Of a stretch of 64,000 bases of DNA, positions 50,788-61,911 are shown one piece after another. Below the pieces are notes generated by a model. It was not told the DNA's origin. It saw only the letters and a list, made by a program, of their open reading frames with translations, and did no database searches. A program made the translations under genes and the position numbers. This stretch comes from Solenopsis invicta. Its lineage: Eukaryota > Arthropoda > Insecta > Hymenoptera > Formicidae. The first letter of the stretch is position 1; every line of letters begins with the position of its first letter. Location of the stretch: assembly GCF_016802725.1 (NCBI RefSeq), contig NC_052670.1, forward strand, positions 9,568,141 to 9,632,140. Reading direction: 5' to 3'.

Positions 50788-53700
50788 CTCGCCATTTCTT
50801 CTGACCCATCCCTCCCTCCGTCCAAGTTTCTTTTCCCTGGCTTCCCATCTTGCTCCGGGCAGCTTCGGGGGTCGATACTACTATCGCACTCTACTTTCCA
50901 GCTCCGGGCTCTTTGCCTTTCTTTTCTCGCCTCGTTCCCACCTTTGGAGATGAAGGCCACTTACTCGAGCTTTTTCTCTTTGACCTACTGCTGGCATCGG
51001 CACGCAGATCCGTGATCCCTTGGCACGAAGCACGATAAGCAGTTGAGTTAGGTGGGCCCTTTTAAGCTCGATTCACGCCACAGACATGGTTTGAGGCCAG
51101 TGATCATGGTTTGATCGATTCACTAGATCGTATCGTATCGCAACCGATTGCGAATCAAGCTCACGTCTTTGATCTCTCGACAATTTATTTATAAAAAAAT
51201 ATATATAATCGCGATATTACGTTGCTCACGCAAAGTGACCTTTCGCTCTATCGCGTCCGTATCTTTTTATAAAACCTCGCAGAATGTTAAACTGTAAATG
51301 GTTGAAAAACGATTTCATTTTTATTTATTTTATTTATTTTTTTAAACAAAGCCTTACATTTGAAACAACTTTTCAAACATAGATGCGCCGCAGATATTTT
51401 TTATCGCTTTCACGCCATTATTCTCTTTTTTAATTTTACGACGCACCGTACGAATGGACCCGTGTTATGCATCGCGGGGAGATCCAATTTCTGGAATAAA
51501 AAAAAAAAGTACTATAGAAATATGCGCGGACAGCGCATTGCATACAGAGAGCTGAAATAAATAACAAACCGCGCGTTGCTACTGAGAACGATTCTATTCT
51601 ACAATATTTTTATATAATACCGAATTTTACTCCTCACTTTTTTTTTACTTCTACTTTTTTTCCTACTTTTCGTTTCGACCTCCTATCGCTCCTAGCAAGC
51701 GGCAGCAAAAGTTCGCACGAACCGCGGTAACCGACATATTTAGAGCATCTCGCAACTGATTCGCGAAAACAGATTGTTGGCTAGTCTTCACGATACTTTC
51801 GGACGAGTGCATTTTGATGGTGACTTGCGCAAAGTTGCTTAAAAATGTATTTTGGTTATTGAATGCTACGAAAATCTTGCCTCAAAGTAATTTTACGCAT
51901 CGTTATTTGCTTCGACTATTCTCATCGCGTAAGGAAATGTAAAGAAGATAATACAGAGGCTGTATAGAGAGAACTGTTACAAGAAATGAGCAATTGATGA
52001 TTTCTCTTTTTCCGTACTGTGTATGTATGTACCCTATTTTTAGAATCTTTTTTTTTTCTTACGGTACACAATGCAACGCAAAATGGATATCCTGTCTATA
52101 CAGTTGAACGAGCGGGGCAAGTAATCGTATACGATTACGCAAAATTAATCTTTCTTTATTACACGTAAGACTCGTTAATAATTGAATTGTCTTCAAGGCA
52201 ATTAAATATGATCATCCGTAAATGATTAATCCGTCACATTGTAAAATCATTTCTCTCTTTCTCTCTCTCCCTCCCACTGAAGTCATTTAAATGTTGCTGA
52301 ATTTAGTGTTTCCTAATCGCACGTGCGATAATTCTGCTTCTCGTTTATTAAGGAAGGTTACAACGAACGTGAAGGGAGAGCCTTACGATAACGGAAAAGG
52401 TTTCCCACTCGGAGAAATAGATAATGTCGATTGATCGACTACTTGTTGAAATAACGATGATCCCTTTTAGCGGCAAGAGACCATCGAGTTCTCGAATTCT
52501 CTTCCCAAAGCTATCTATAGAGCATGTACATCCTAAATTATGCATGATCTGTACACACATGGCGCACTGTAGATTGTATATAGCGGAAACGGACGTGTAT
52601 CATCTATACGTACATGAATGTCCCGCTCCTACATGTATTTATATTTCACGTCTGCTCGTTTAAAGCATGCTAAATGTGCGGTAATAATTATCTGCATTGG
52701 GAGGAAGTTAAATGCAAGTTAATTGTGACAAAAGTTGATAAAGTGGAGAAACGTAAAGAGATGTTAAAAAAAAAAAAAAAGGAAAGTTTGTTCCCGAGAT
52801 AGAATTATATTCTTCTGTAAAAGTGAATACAATAAATGGAAGCTCAATAAATGGAAGCTTGCATTCATCCTAATCCCTTAAAATTTTAAAATCTTTCGCT
52901 TTTAATATACTCTTCAAATCTTTCATCTCGCGGCGCCAATGCATTTCTATGCTTTGCTGCATGCTGCAGCACATCACTTCAGAAGTGAAATTAAAGACCT
53001 GCGCGGCAAATATTACTGTACGCATATTATATACATATATCATTAATCATATCGCATTTTATATATCTAAGAAAAAAACATTTTACTCGATAGTATATTT
53101 ATAATATTAATATTTAAAGAACTACTTATCTAGTAATTTTTTTTTATTTTAGAAAGAAAACGATTTTTAAAGAGAAATATAAATTTTCGCAATCTCGAAA
53201 CAGAACTGTAGATTGTAGCATTAGATTTTAGTATAAAATAAAATAATCCTTTTTTTTGCATGGTAATTTTCATTCCTGATAAATTTTATAAATAATATTT
53301 ACTACTGTGTATTATATATGCATGAGATTATTTGGTTTTTTAATTAATTAACATTTTGATTATTGTAATGAAACGCATATACTGATTGCGAAGCTCTTGT
53401 GAGATGTTACTGAATAAAAAGATTCAATTTTGTTACTCTTTTTAATTTGCACGATGAAGAATTTGCATTTGCATTTGCATTGCAAACCACTAACATGACA
53501 AATTAATAGCGATTATTGGAAAAAAAAAAACTTAAGAAGGAGACGTTTACAGGCTGCTAATAGACTTGAGGTCGAGAATCACTTCTAAGTGAATTAATGA
53601 ACCATGTATGTTCTCTTAAGGTTGGAGATTGTGTAGAAGTAAGTCCGTAGAGTACATATATCTTGAGGAAAGCGAAAATGGTATTTTGTACGTTTTTTTG

Positions 53701-54539
53701 TAGAATTAGGTAAGGGTAGACCATAGCTGCATGCGACGAACTTTGATGTATATTGCGATTATCTTGAAGTTGCATTTTCAATCTCGCCGATTTACGCTGA
53801 GATTTTCCGGTAGAAATCAACGACGCGGATAAAGTAGAAGTTTGATACGCGGCTCACGCAGATCGACGTTTTGTAAATGTCTCGCGCTCGACCTGGCGTA
53901 AAATAAGAACAAAAGACGTCGAGCGAGAACGACATTTCCCTATTTTCTGATCGCAATCGGAAACTCGGCGATGCGCAGAATTTGCGAGCGTTGCGAAATT
54001 TCCTCGAACGCAACGAACCTGCTCCTGACGTAATGTACGGTGGCACTAATGCACACAGTAGCAAAGCCGACTCATTGTCTGACAAAACAACTCAGACACG
54101 CTGTAAACGTTGTAATTATCGTGGTTAAACACGATTTTCCCGTGTTTACGTGATACGTCTGTGCTTTTTGTCAAGGCGATAGAACAGTCACGCGTCAATG
54201 CCAAAACAAAAATTATTGTTGCGTTTGCAATTGTTGCAAATTTTTTGAATACTCTTTGTGATCTTCCAGTAGAAAGTTTGCCTATTCGTTCATCGCTCAT
54301 TGAACACAAATCGCATGATAATATTTAGTTTCACTAGCAAAATATACTTAAAATCTGTTCTATTAGAAATCAAGATCTCTCATCGCTTCATGCCCAAAGT
54401 CTTACAGAAACAAATTGTATCGCGAAAAAGACGCGACGCGCATTTTGATTATAAATTCAACTACGAGATGATCGCACAGTTAAGAACTGATGCATCGTGT
54501 TCCCGCTCTCATTAATCTGCATCTCTGTGTGCTGTTCAG

Positions 54540-54811
54540 GCAAGGTGGACGAGAAAGCGACGCAGCTGCATGCGATAGCGTCACTGAAGGTGCTGCTGGA
54601 TGCCACCAAGCCGCATAACGGCGCCGCGACGTCGACCGCCGCCCATTATTCCGGCGCATCCTCGAAGGAGACGACTCTGCAGCTGCAGCAGGGCTCGCAA
54701 GGCACCACCACTACCACCACGACAACGACAACCACTGCCGGCACCACCGCCGGTATTCAGGAACTTCCGAACGGCGGTATCGCCGCCGGTCTCGACGCTG
54801 GACTCGATTCG
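54540..54811 (+). CDS. Nckx30C: NCKX coding exon 4 (cytosolic loop)
   Basis: The acceptor GTGCTGTTCAG precedes 272 nt that complete the split Gly codon and continue with KVDEKATQLHAIASLKVLLD, a segment characteristic of insect Nckx30C. After it come Ala/Ser/Gln-rich stretches, a run of eleven Thr encoded by mixed ACN codons, and a Gly/Ala-rich end. The exon ends in phase 0 at 54811 with donor GTAAAT. The conserved first third probably packs with the membrane domain or a partner, while the rest looks disordered and fast-evolving. The reading frame stays open for 15 codons past the donor, so the exact end rests on the donor motif and the phase fit to exon 5. Confidence 0.9.
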
Positions 54812-55893
54812 GTAAATATCGAATACGAGAGATACCATGCCAAATTCGGGCGATAGATCAATCGCTATCAATTGCTCCTGGCACGGTCGCCGACGTCAGG
54901 ATTATTAAATCGCTGCCGCATTTATTTTCGTGCAATGATTTTCTTTCGTATCGCATCTTCCGAGATTCGAATTGCGGTATTTGCATTGCAATTTACATCG
55001 AAGAAATAACCAAAGTAAAACGCCAACACGTTTGTACGGTTTAATAGAATCAATCGATATGTCTCCGAGTTATAAATGATCCTCCTGTTCCTTTATTTCT
55101 GCAAGTGACGGAAAGAATAGTGTGTGCTAGGTAGAAGGATCCGATCTACGATCCGACGTAGACACGGTGTACCTCGACCCAACAGATTGGAATAGTTTTT
55201 GGTATTTCCCGGTTCTAAAACGCCGTCGCGTATAAAACAAAGAGGTCGAGAGCACGCTGATTGGAATTTGTCGTTCCACTTTTCTTGACAAAACGTTTGA
55301 TTTGCGTGGTAGCGCATGCCTGTCGTCACATTTCTCGTGACTCGTTCGAATACTTACTATTTTCCGATGATCGCGCAAGAATATTTCGCAAGAGAAAAAT
55401 AACTTCCAACCCGATAAATTAGTACGATAGGCTAATTTTAGGATTAGTATAACTTCGCGATGGCTGTCGCGTACCTCGGAGCACGCGTTGCAAAAGGGCA
55501 CGTTAGTTCGATATCGTAACGTTCTACTTTCCATTGTGAAATGTTTGCTTCTATCACGACTTGGATATCCTGAATTAGAATAGGCAGTTTAATTCTCACA
55601 ATACTGCGAATCACGCGAAGTAATCCTTTTTAACTTTCACGTCGAACGTCATTATTATACATGGATGTAACATTCTATTCTATATATTTTGGACCTTCTC
55701 CGTTTTATCGTAGACCTTCAGCAGTGTAAAACCGTGATGATACAACCTTCCTACGAAAGTTTCAACATTTTAATTATTTAAAAAGGGGAAACTAGAGTAT
55801 ACCCGAGAAAAAGAAGTTGTTAACTTCACTAAATGCGTTTAGTTCGTAGTTGATTTCTTCAGTTCAAGTGTTTGTACGTATGTATTTAAGTTT

Positions 55894-55894
<1 letters not shown>

Positions 55895-55929
<35 letters not shown>
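55895..55929. repeat. (AC)n microsatellite
   Basis: A pure AC run of about 35 bp inside the expanded family A element. Confidence 0.9.
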
Positions 55930-55935
<6 letters not shown>

Positions 55936-56252
55936 CATATGTGCACATATATTACTTCCATATATTTAAATTCTAAAGGACCGGAAACCGAGATATATCG
56001 GCTTTTAACGATTTAAGTGAATTTTATTGCTTATTTTGTATTCATAAGTACTTACACATTTATTTCGAAGTAAATTCATATAATGTTTTTTAATTACTTT
56101 ACTACACCTCAAATTGCAGTATAATAATGTTTTTATAATTGCTTTTTGTAAAATGTTTTACTGTTTAATGCTGTTAAATAATTATTCTAGAAATATAATA
56201 ATATAAAGCGCAAAGAAAAAATACGGGGAAAAAATTTTTATACTTTTTTATA

Positions 56253-56294
56253 CTGGAAGCCAGTCACTGGAAGCCAGTCACTGGAAGCCAGTCA
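56253..56294. repeat. Three perfect copies of a 14-bp unit
   Basis: CTGGAAGCCAGTCA is repeated three times without a mismatch. The unit itself contains the palindrome CTGGAAGCCAG. Perfect identity suggests a recent slippage event. Confidence 0.95.
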
Positions 56295-57617
56295 TCAGTT
56301 CTAAAGTGACATCTTTTTCGTATAATAGATTAATGCAATGACATGGTTAACAAAATTTCAAGTCTAAAATTGGAAAAGTTGTCTAAAAACTTGCCGGTTC
56401 TCAGAAGGCTAACTTAAATACATACATGCATGCTTAAACTGAAGAAATCACTACAAGTTAAACACATTTAGCCAAGTTAACAATTTTTTTTCTCAGTAAA
56501 ATTAGAATTAAATCAAAATGTTTCAAATAATATCTAAAAGATTTCTATAAGTATTACATACAATAGAATTAGTACCACAGCCCTCGATAGGCATTGCACA
56601 ATATGAGCATCACAAATTGATAAAAATTTTACAATATTGCGCCAAGATGTCATAACGGAGAAATTTTATCAAAATAAAATTTCTAAATAATATTTGTCAA
56701 AAATTAGACAAATCTAGGTTTGAGATATAAATATTTTACAATTGTTTCCAAAACCGTTTGATTCTTTATTTAAAATGTTACCATGCTGAATGTTTAATAT
56801 TTCATGCTGTAATATTTCTATATTATAATTTAAGAATAATTACGGCATTTTGGTAAACATGTATACGAATTAATTTTTCTCTAAGTTTTTTATACATAAT
56901 ACATCTCAAACTTTTTCTCAATTATTAAACAATTTCTTTCTAAATTTAATTTTGCAAATATATCATTAAGATGTATCGAGATATCGTTAGTTTTGTCGAA
57001 AATTACTATTTCGAAATTATATGCGCAATTATCAAAATTTTATGAAAGATCAATACTTCCACATTTATTTTTGCAATTATACTTGCAAATTATGTGATTG
57101 CAAATTATAATTTTTATGCAAGATTTCGTCATATAATTTAATAAATGTTCCATCGGAAAGTATTTACACATTTTTCGTTCCACAGTCCCGTTTCTCAACT
57201 TCGGTCACTATTGAAACCAAATTTAAAACAAATATTACTTCTTACTCAGTTTTATCGTGTTTAAATCGAATATCGTGTTTCGTAAACGGTCCACAGAGTA
57301 ACAGGGTGAGTCCCCAGAGTAATCAAAGTTAGTTTTACGCCCGAAGCCTTAACGCGCCCGAGTATAAATCGGCTCGCGGTGTTCATCTATTAAGTCTTAT
57401 CAGGACAACCGCAATTTTCACCCGCGAACTCGGCAATCATAAATCAGACAGTCGCTCGATATTTGTCGGCTTCGAACTTTAAAAGTTCACCCAAGGTTAT
57501 TTCGCTCTCATCGAAATCGGACGCGCCGCGGGATCCGATACGTGAAAGTGTGGATCCGTCACGTTGCAGCGCATCTCTCACAGAGAAATTCGATCAAATC
57601 GCGCGCGATCCTAGGTA

Positions 57618-57649
57618 CATACACACACACACACACACATACACACATG
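57618..57649. repeat. (AC)n microsatellite
   Basis: An AC run with one T interruption. Confidence 0.85.
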
Positions 57650-58719
57650 ACTGCCGTCGAAAGGAGAAAAAGGGAAACGGTCCATAAGTTTTTATCTACC
57701 GTTTGACGCGTTATTCTCGCGTCGGAAAATTTCTTGTCACCTTCCCTGAGGGAAGAAACGACTCGCGAACAATCGATACAATAAGAAGGATAAAGCGCAA
57801 CGAGCGATATTGCTTGTCTGAACTTCCCCGTTACTCGTCAGATGATATCGCGTAGAACTCTACCTCGTCCTTTGGCGCGGACAGAGATAAATATTCAATA
57901 ATTCTTCCCGACGGCACGTCGCGATAGGAACGCATATATTTGAAGGCTTCTCATTTCCCGTCGCGCGCTGGCCTCCAACTTCGACAAACCGTTTTATCGC
58001 CGCCCCATCTTCGCCTTCGATGTCTTTCGCGCTCTTCGAAGAATCTTAAAGTGACGTCGCGAATTATTACGGATCCGCGACAACGGATATACGCGTGTAG
58101 AAATCATTTTTAAGTCCACTCGACGCTCACCCGAGCCGCTTACGATGAACATAAATACTGTGACAGGTCGATTTTTAATATCACCATGCGAAACGAATTT
58201 TCGGCCAAAGCGCCGAATTGTAGACTGCACGTAGCTGATTTTTTGCTCCGATTAAAAAGGCTCGTCTCGGGCGGCGCGGTAAAGCTGATTGAATCAGTAG
58301 TCACCGCAACGAACTGCCACGCCGTGCACCGCGTGCACGACCCTCGGTTTAAATCGATAGTTTGCATCGTGTCATTTTCTTGCGTCAAACATTCGCGCTT
58401 TTATCAGCGCATTAACATTTAACGCGTCTACTGCGCGAGATACTCGTTTAAAAAAAATGCATCGCTCGGTGCATCCTCCGTGTGGAATCTTATCCGGAGG
58501 GAAGGAAGGAGGAAAATATTGCCCTTCGTCTTTTTACGATTCTTCGACTAAGATCGACTCAAGCAAAATCTGACTGAATCAGCTACGATATCCTTCGCGA
58601 GCTTCCGCGTTAAAAAGATACGTCTCAGTTTTTAGTATGCAATTATATTTTAACGCTTTCTACAATGACGTCTTGATAGTGACGATAAAAAGAGATAAGT
58701 GACCCGTATTACGTGATCC

Positions 58720-59580
58720 GTATGACAGTGCACTTTTTTACACAATTTTATCACAAGTAAATTTCAAGTTTTATACATATATAATGATGTAACTTTAAAA
58801 AATAAAATTAACAAAAAAAATATTCTGGACTATTATAAACAGTTTTAATAAACAAATAGAATTTTTAACGATAATAATGTAATTTTAATATTTTTTTTTG
58901 TATTAACGATAATCAATTGGCATTTCTTAATTAAACGCTCAATTAGTACATCGTCCAATATAGTAGCGTTCGAACAGCGTTTACGGTCTAAAAAAAATCG
59001 TATTTTTATGTGAAATTTCTTTTAAAATTGGAAAACGGGAAATATAGAACACTTTTAACTAGCATAAAGTAAACAAAAAAAAATTACACTACAAATTCGT
59101 ATTGGTAGATATTCACTTAGAGTTTAACGTTATGTAAAAAATCCGCATGACAATACGTTTCTTTACACAATTTTAACAGAAGCAAATTTTGTTTTTATAA
59201 ATAATAATGTAACTTTAAAATTAATAAATATTTCGTATGTGCTCTGAGATTTAAAATCAATATAAAATTGTCAGGGGATAATGAGCAGGGCTGTTATAAG
59301 CAATTTTAGCAAATCAAACGATAATAGTGTAATTTTAATATTTTTTTCATATTAACGATAATCAATTGGCATTTTTTAATTAAACGCTCGATCAGTATAT
59401 CGTCCAATACAGTAGCGTTTGAACAGCGTTTACGTAAAAAAAAGTCGTATTTTTATATGAAATTTACTTTAAAATTGAATAGAAAATATAAAATACTTTT
59501 AACCAGTATAATGTAAATAAAAAAATTGACACTACTAATTTGTATCGATAGGTATTCATTTAACGTTTAATGTCATGTAA
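58720..59580. repeat. Tandem duplication, period about 430-450 bp
   Basis: Two successive copies share GATAATCAATTGGCATT (58908 and 59357), CGTCCAATA, TAGCGTT and GAACAGCGTTTACG, and the flanking TTTACACAATTTTA blocks. They differ by scattered substitutions and small indels, so the duplication is not recent. No ORF is conserved between them. Confidence 0.8.
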
Positions 59581-60833
59581 AAGACACCGCGCTTTTGCCG
59601 GAAACGTTTTCGCTGTGATATAAAAGAACTCTTGTTGGATCATTCTTGCACCAATCGTCCTTACAATGACGCAAAGAGAGACGGAGAGATGTCAGAGAAT
59701 GTCGAAACAATTTTCCCGAGCGATTCATAATCGTCGATTGCAATTCGGAGAGGCACTCTGCGGAAATATAAACCGGAACTTGACTATCTCCCGAGAATAT
59801 TAACCGGCGTTAGCTGCATCGTGCGGTATCGTGGCGCGTGGACGGAGGCGAGTAGTCTCAGGCGGCTTTGTCCTAAATGAGCGGAGAGAGGGCCTTTTCA
59901 TTTTGAATGCATCGGAAAATCTGGGTCAATGCTGCATCCCACCCGTATCCAGCTCTGCGCGTTTGCAGCCCCGCGCGCGCGCTTCCCACGGATTATCGGA
60001 GCAAAGTCACCAACCCTACACTTTTCCACGGGAGTTTGCGAATTTGTGGGAACGACGCGACGCGATGCGCCCGGAAAAGCTCACACGATGATTTGGTCTG
60101 GCAAGTAGCCTCGTTAAGTTCACGGCAGAGTGACGAGATTCGAGATTAATGGTCCCAGAGGATGTTAAGTGAGACAGAGAGGAGATTCCCAACCCTTTTA
60201 TTCTATCCACCGCGAAAATTTCGCAGCGTGAAAACTTTCGAATTTTGTCTTAATTTGCTCCTGAACGTTTGTAATATAATTTGTCACTTGCAGTGACATA
60301 ATTTATTGCCTCAAAAATACGAATTATTTAGTCGTAAGCATTAGGATAAATTTCGCACATTAACTCGGGCGGCAATTCTCTTCTCTTTGGCAAACACCGT
60401 CCTTTCACTGTCGATCCCTGCTAATGTACAAACATTCGAAACGAGAGGATTAGTTCAGTGTACGTACAAGAAACTATGTACAAGGTTTATTTCGTTCTTG
60501 AGTGCGAATGTGCCGAAAATGATGATGCTTCACAGAAATACAAGCTTTGTGGCATTGTGTCGTGGTTTGTTCGAGTAGCAGAAAGATACTTTGCCTTTGT
60601 AATCAACTCGTTATTAAAAAGATCTTTGAACTTTGTAACATTCCTTTATAACATTCCTCGGTAATGCATATAAACAGTTTCGTTTGCGTTCTTTAGAGTA
60701 AAACAATATTGCGCGAGTCCCGAGTCACGTTAATTAAACAAATTTGATCTACGATTACTTGCTACGATAAACTTAAACTGAACAGTGAGAAATGCTTTTG
60801 ACAGAATTTTATTTCTTTAATATTTATTCACAG

Positions 60834-60969
60834 GGCGAAGAGGATGAACCTCCAGAGGCCTTGAATATGGGCTGGCCGAGCAGCCCAAGAAAAAGGCTAA
60901 CTTACATTTTGGTCGCGCCAATCTTATTTCCTCTTTGGTTGACGTTACCGGATACGAGAACACCTAGAG
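60834..60969 (+). CDS. Nckx30C: NCKX coding exon 5 (loop end, first helix of cluster 2)
   Basis: Acceptor TTTATTCACAG is followed by 136 nt in phase 0. They encode an acidic stretch (GEEDEPPEALNMGWP) and then RKRLTYILVAPILFPLWLTL, the start of the second membrane cluster, and LPDTRTPR. This acid-rich linker and the LPDTRTPRG segment are conserved in insect NCKX proteins. The exon ends in phase 1 with donor GTAATT at 60970, one base into the Gly codon. The following exon should begin the FFPVTF-like segment, which I do not find before 64000. Confidence 0.93.
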
Positions 60970-61167
60970 GTAATTATCGTCTTTCTAGGCTAATATAAGT
61001 TCAAACAATCTGTAATAAATTATTTTTTATTCAGGTGAGCATCTCCTGATTTCTAATGTCACCTTTTCTCAGTTTTCAAAAGTTTATATACAAATATATA
61101 TATAAAAGATTAAGAAAGTTAATTTACATAATTTCTAATTTTGTAAAGTTAAAAATATATATGTGTA

Positions 61168-61570
61168 TATTAGATGTGCACAAATGAACTATCCATTATT
61201 TTTTTTTTTTTTATGAAATTCAGTATTTATTGTTGAAACATATCGACATAGTTCAATCATGAAGATAATCTTCATTATTTGTAAATACTTTCCTCTATCT
61301 TTCAGACAAGTTATAGACCTCGTCTCGAAAGATTCTTTCTTGCAATGAATTTATCAAGCCATCTTCTTATTTCTTCGACTTTCATGTTGTCAGACAAAGC
61401 GTATTGCATTGAACGGAACAAATGATGATCTAAAGGCGCTGTGTCCAGTGAGTGTGTCAGGCGCAGTAAGACATCCCAACCAATTTGCAATAGCGTATCT
61501 TTGATCAATCTCACCACACGAGGCTGAGCATTTTCATTCGATTGGGCAATGACCTTTTCCTATGATCATC
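61168..61570 (-). mobile_element. Mariner transposase remnant, 3' part
   Basis: On the minus strand the ORF 61311 to about 61558 reads SNENAQPR, then RLIKDTLLQIGWDVLL, LDTAPLDHHLFRSMQ and EEIRRWLDKFIARK. These match the C-terminal part of mariner transposases (HDNARPH, GWEVLPHPPYSPDLAPSDYH, LFRSLQ, EEIKKWLDEFF). The expected catalytic Asp of the SPDLAPSDYH region is altered (LDTAPLDHH), and a stop follows Arg-Arg-Gly-Leu. Homology then continues in another frame, with a stop where Trp is expected. The 5' half is missing. It is a dead fragment ending in the element's 3' terminal region near 61168. Confidence 0.85.
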
Positions 61571-61664
61571 AATTACAGATACAACTTAGCTGGGATAATT
61601 TTACCAGATCTGACTTACTCATTGGATACAACATCTTTTTATGATAATTATCATTTTATGATTT

Positions 61665-61911
61665 CTGTTCGATGCAGCGCGCTTTAATTAACAAAAAATT
61701 TATAAAAATTGAAGAAATAAGAAAATTACTTTGTTTATGAATTTATTGCAAAAAAAAACCTTTCTATCGAGCCGAAATCTATAACTAGCCTAAAAGGAAA
61801 ATATTGAAAAATAATCGAGATTACTTTTATGATTGAACTGTATTGATATGTTTCGATAATAAATAACGAATTTCATAAAAAATAATGGATTATGTATTTG
61901 TACACTTTATA
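61665..61911 (+). mobile_element. Second mariner 3' end, inverted to the first
   Basis: The plus strand here aligns with the reverse complement of the neighbouring remnant, sharing GAAGAAATAAGAA, AAATTCATTGC versus GAATTTATTGC, ATGATTGAACT, TTTCGATAATAAATAACGAA and AATAATGGAT. It is more decayed and has no open frame. The two fragments are head to head, about 100 bp apart, with their 3' ends pointing outwards. Confidence 0.8.

Larger units (their letters stand above)
38496..54539 (+). other. Intron 3 of the NCKX gene (16.0 kb)
   Basis: Donor GTCAGT; acceptor GTGCTGTTCAG. Contents: a TTAA-flanked MITE (39936-40521), a palindromic element (41940-42170), a 679-bp TIR element with target duplication (44142-44820), a TA-flanked TIR element (46063-46515), CT/GA tracts (43103-43142, 43681-43712, 50765-50787) and poly-A (48030-48054). 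Several CpG-richer blocks (about 42400-43900, 46700-47420, 49000-49700, 50600-51050, 53800-54100) stand out against AT-rich DNA and may be regulatory. No exon could be supported in them. Confidence 0.85.
55800..56498. mobile_element. MITE family A, copy 3 (expanded)
   Basis: The ends CCCGAGAAAAAGAAGTTGTT and AACAATTTTTTTTCTCAGT match the ends of the other two copies. Further inward, TTAACTTCACTAAATGCGTT is mirrored by AAACACATTTAGCCAAGTTAA. At about 700 bp it is three times longer than its relatives. The excess includes the CA run and the 14-bp triplicate, so it probably contains a later insertion or is the parental form. Confidence 0.65.
54812..60833 (+). other. Intron 4 of the NCKX gene (6.0 kb)
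   Basis: Donor GTAAAT; acceptor TTTATTCACAG. It contains the long family A MITE (55800-56498), two CA microsatellites, the 14-bp triplicate at 56253-56294 and a tandem duplication at about 58720-59580. No extra loop exon was recognised, although the Drosophila protein, from memory, has a longer loop at this place. A possible alternative exon here would be hard to see by eye. Confidence 0.8.

Noticed and set aside
57463..57620. Possible extra loop exon ending at a GTACAT donor
   Set aside because: The peptide is Ser/Asp/Arg-rich but matches no NCKX segment, the acceptor is weak and the phase does not fit cleanly.
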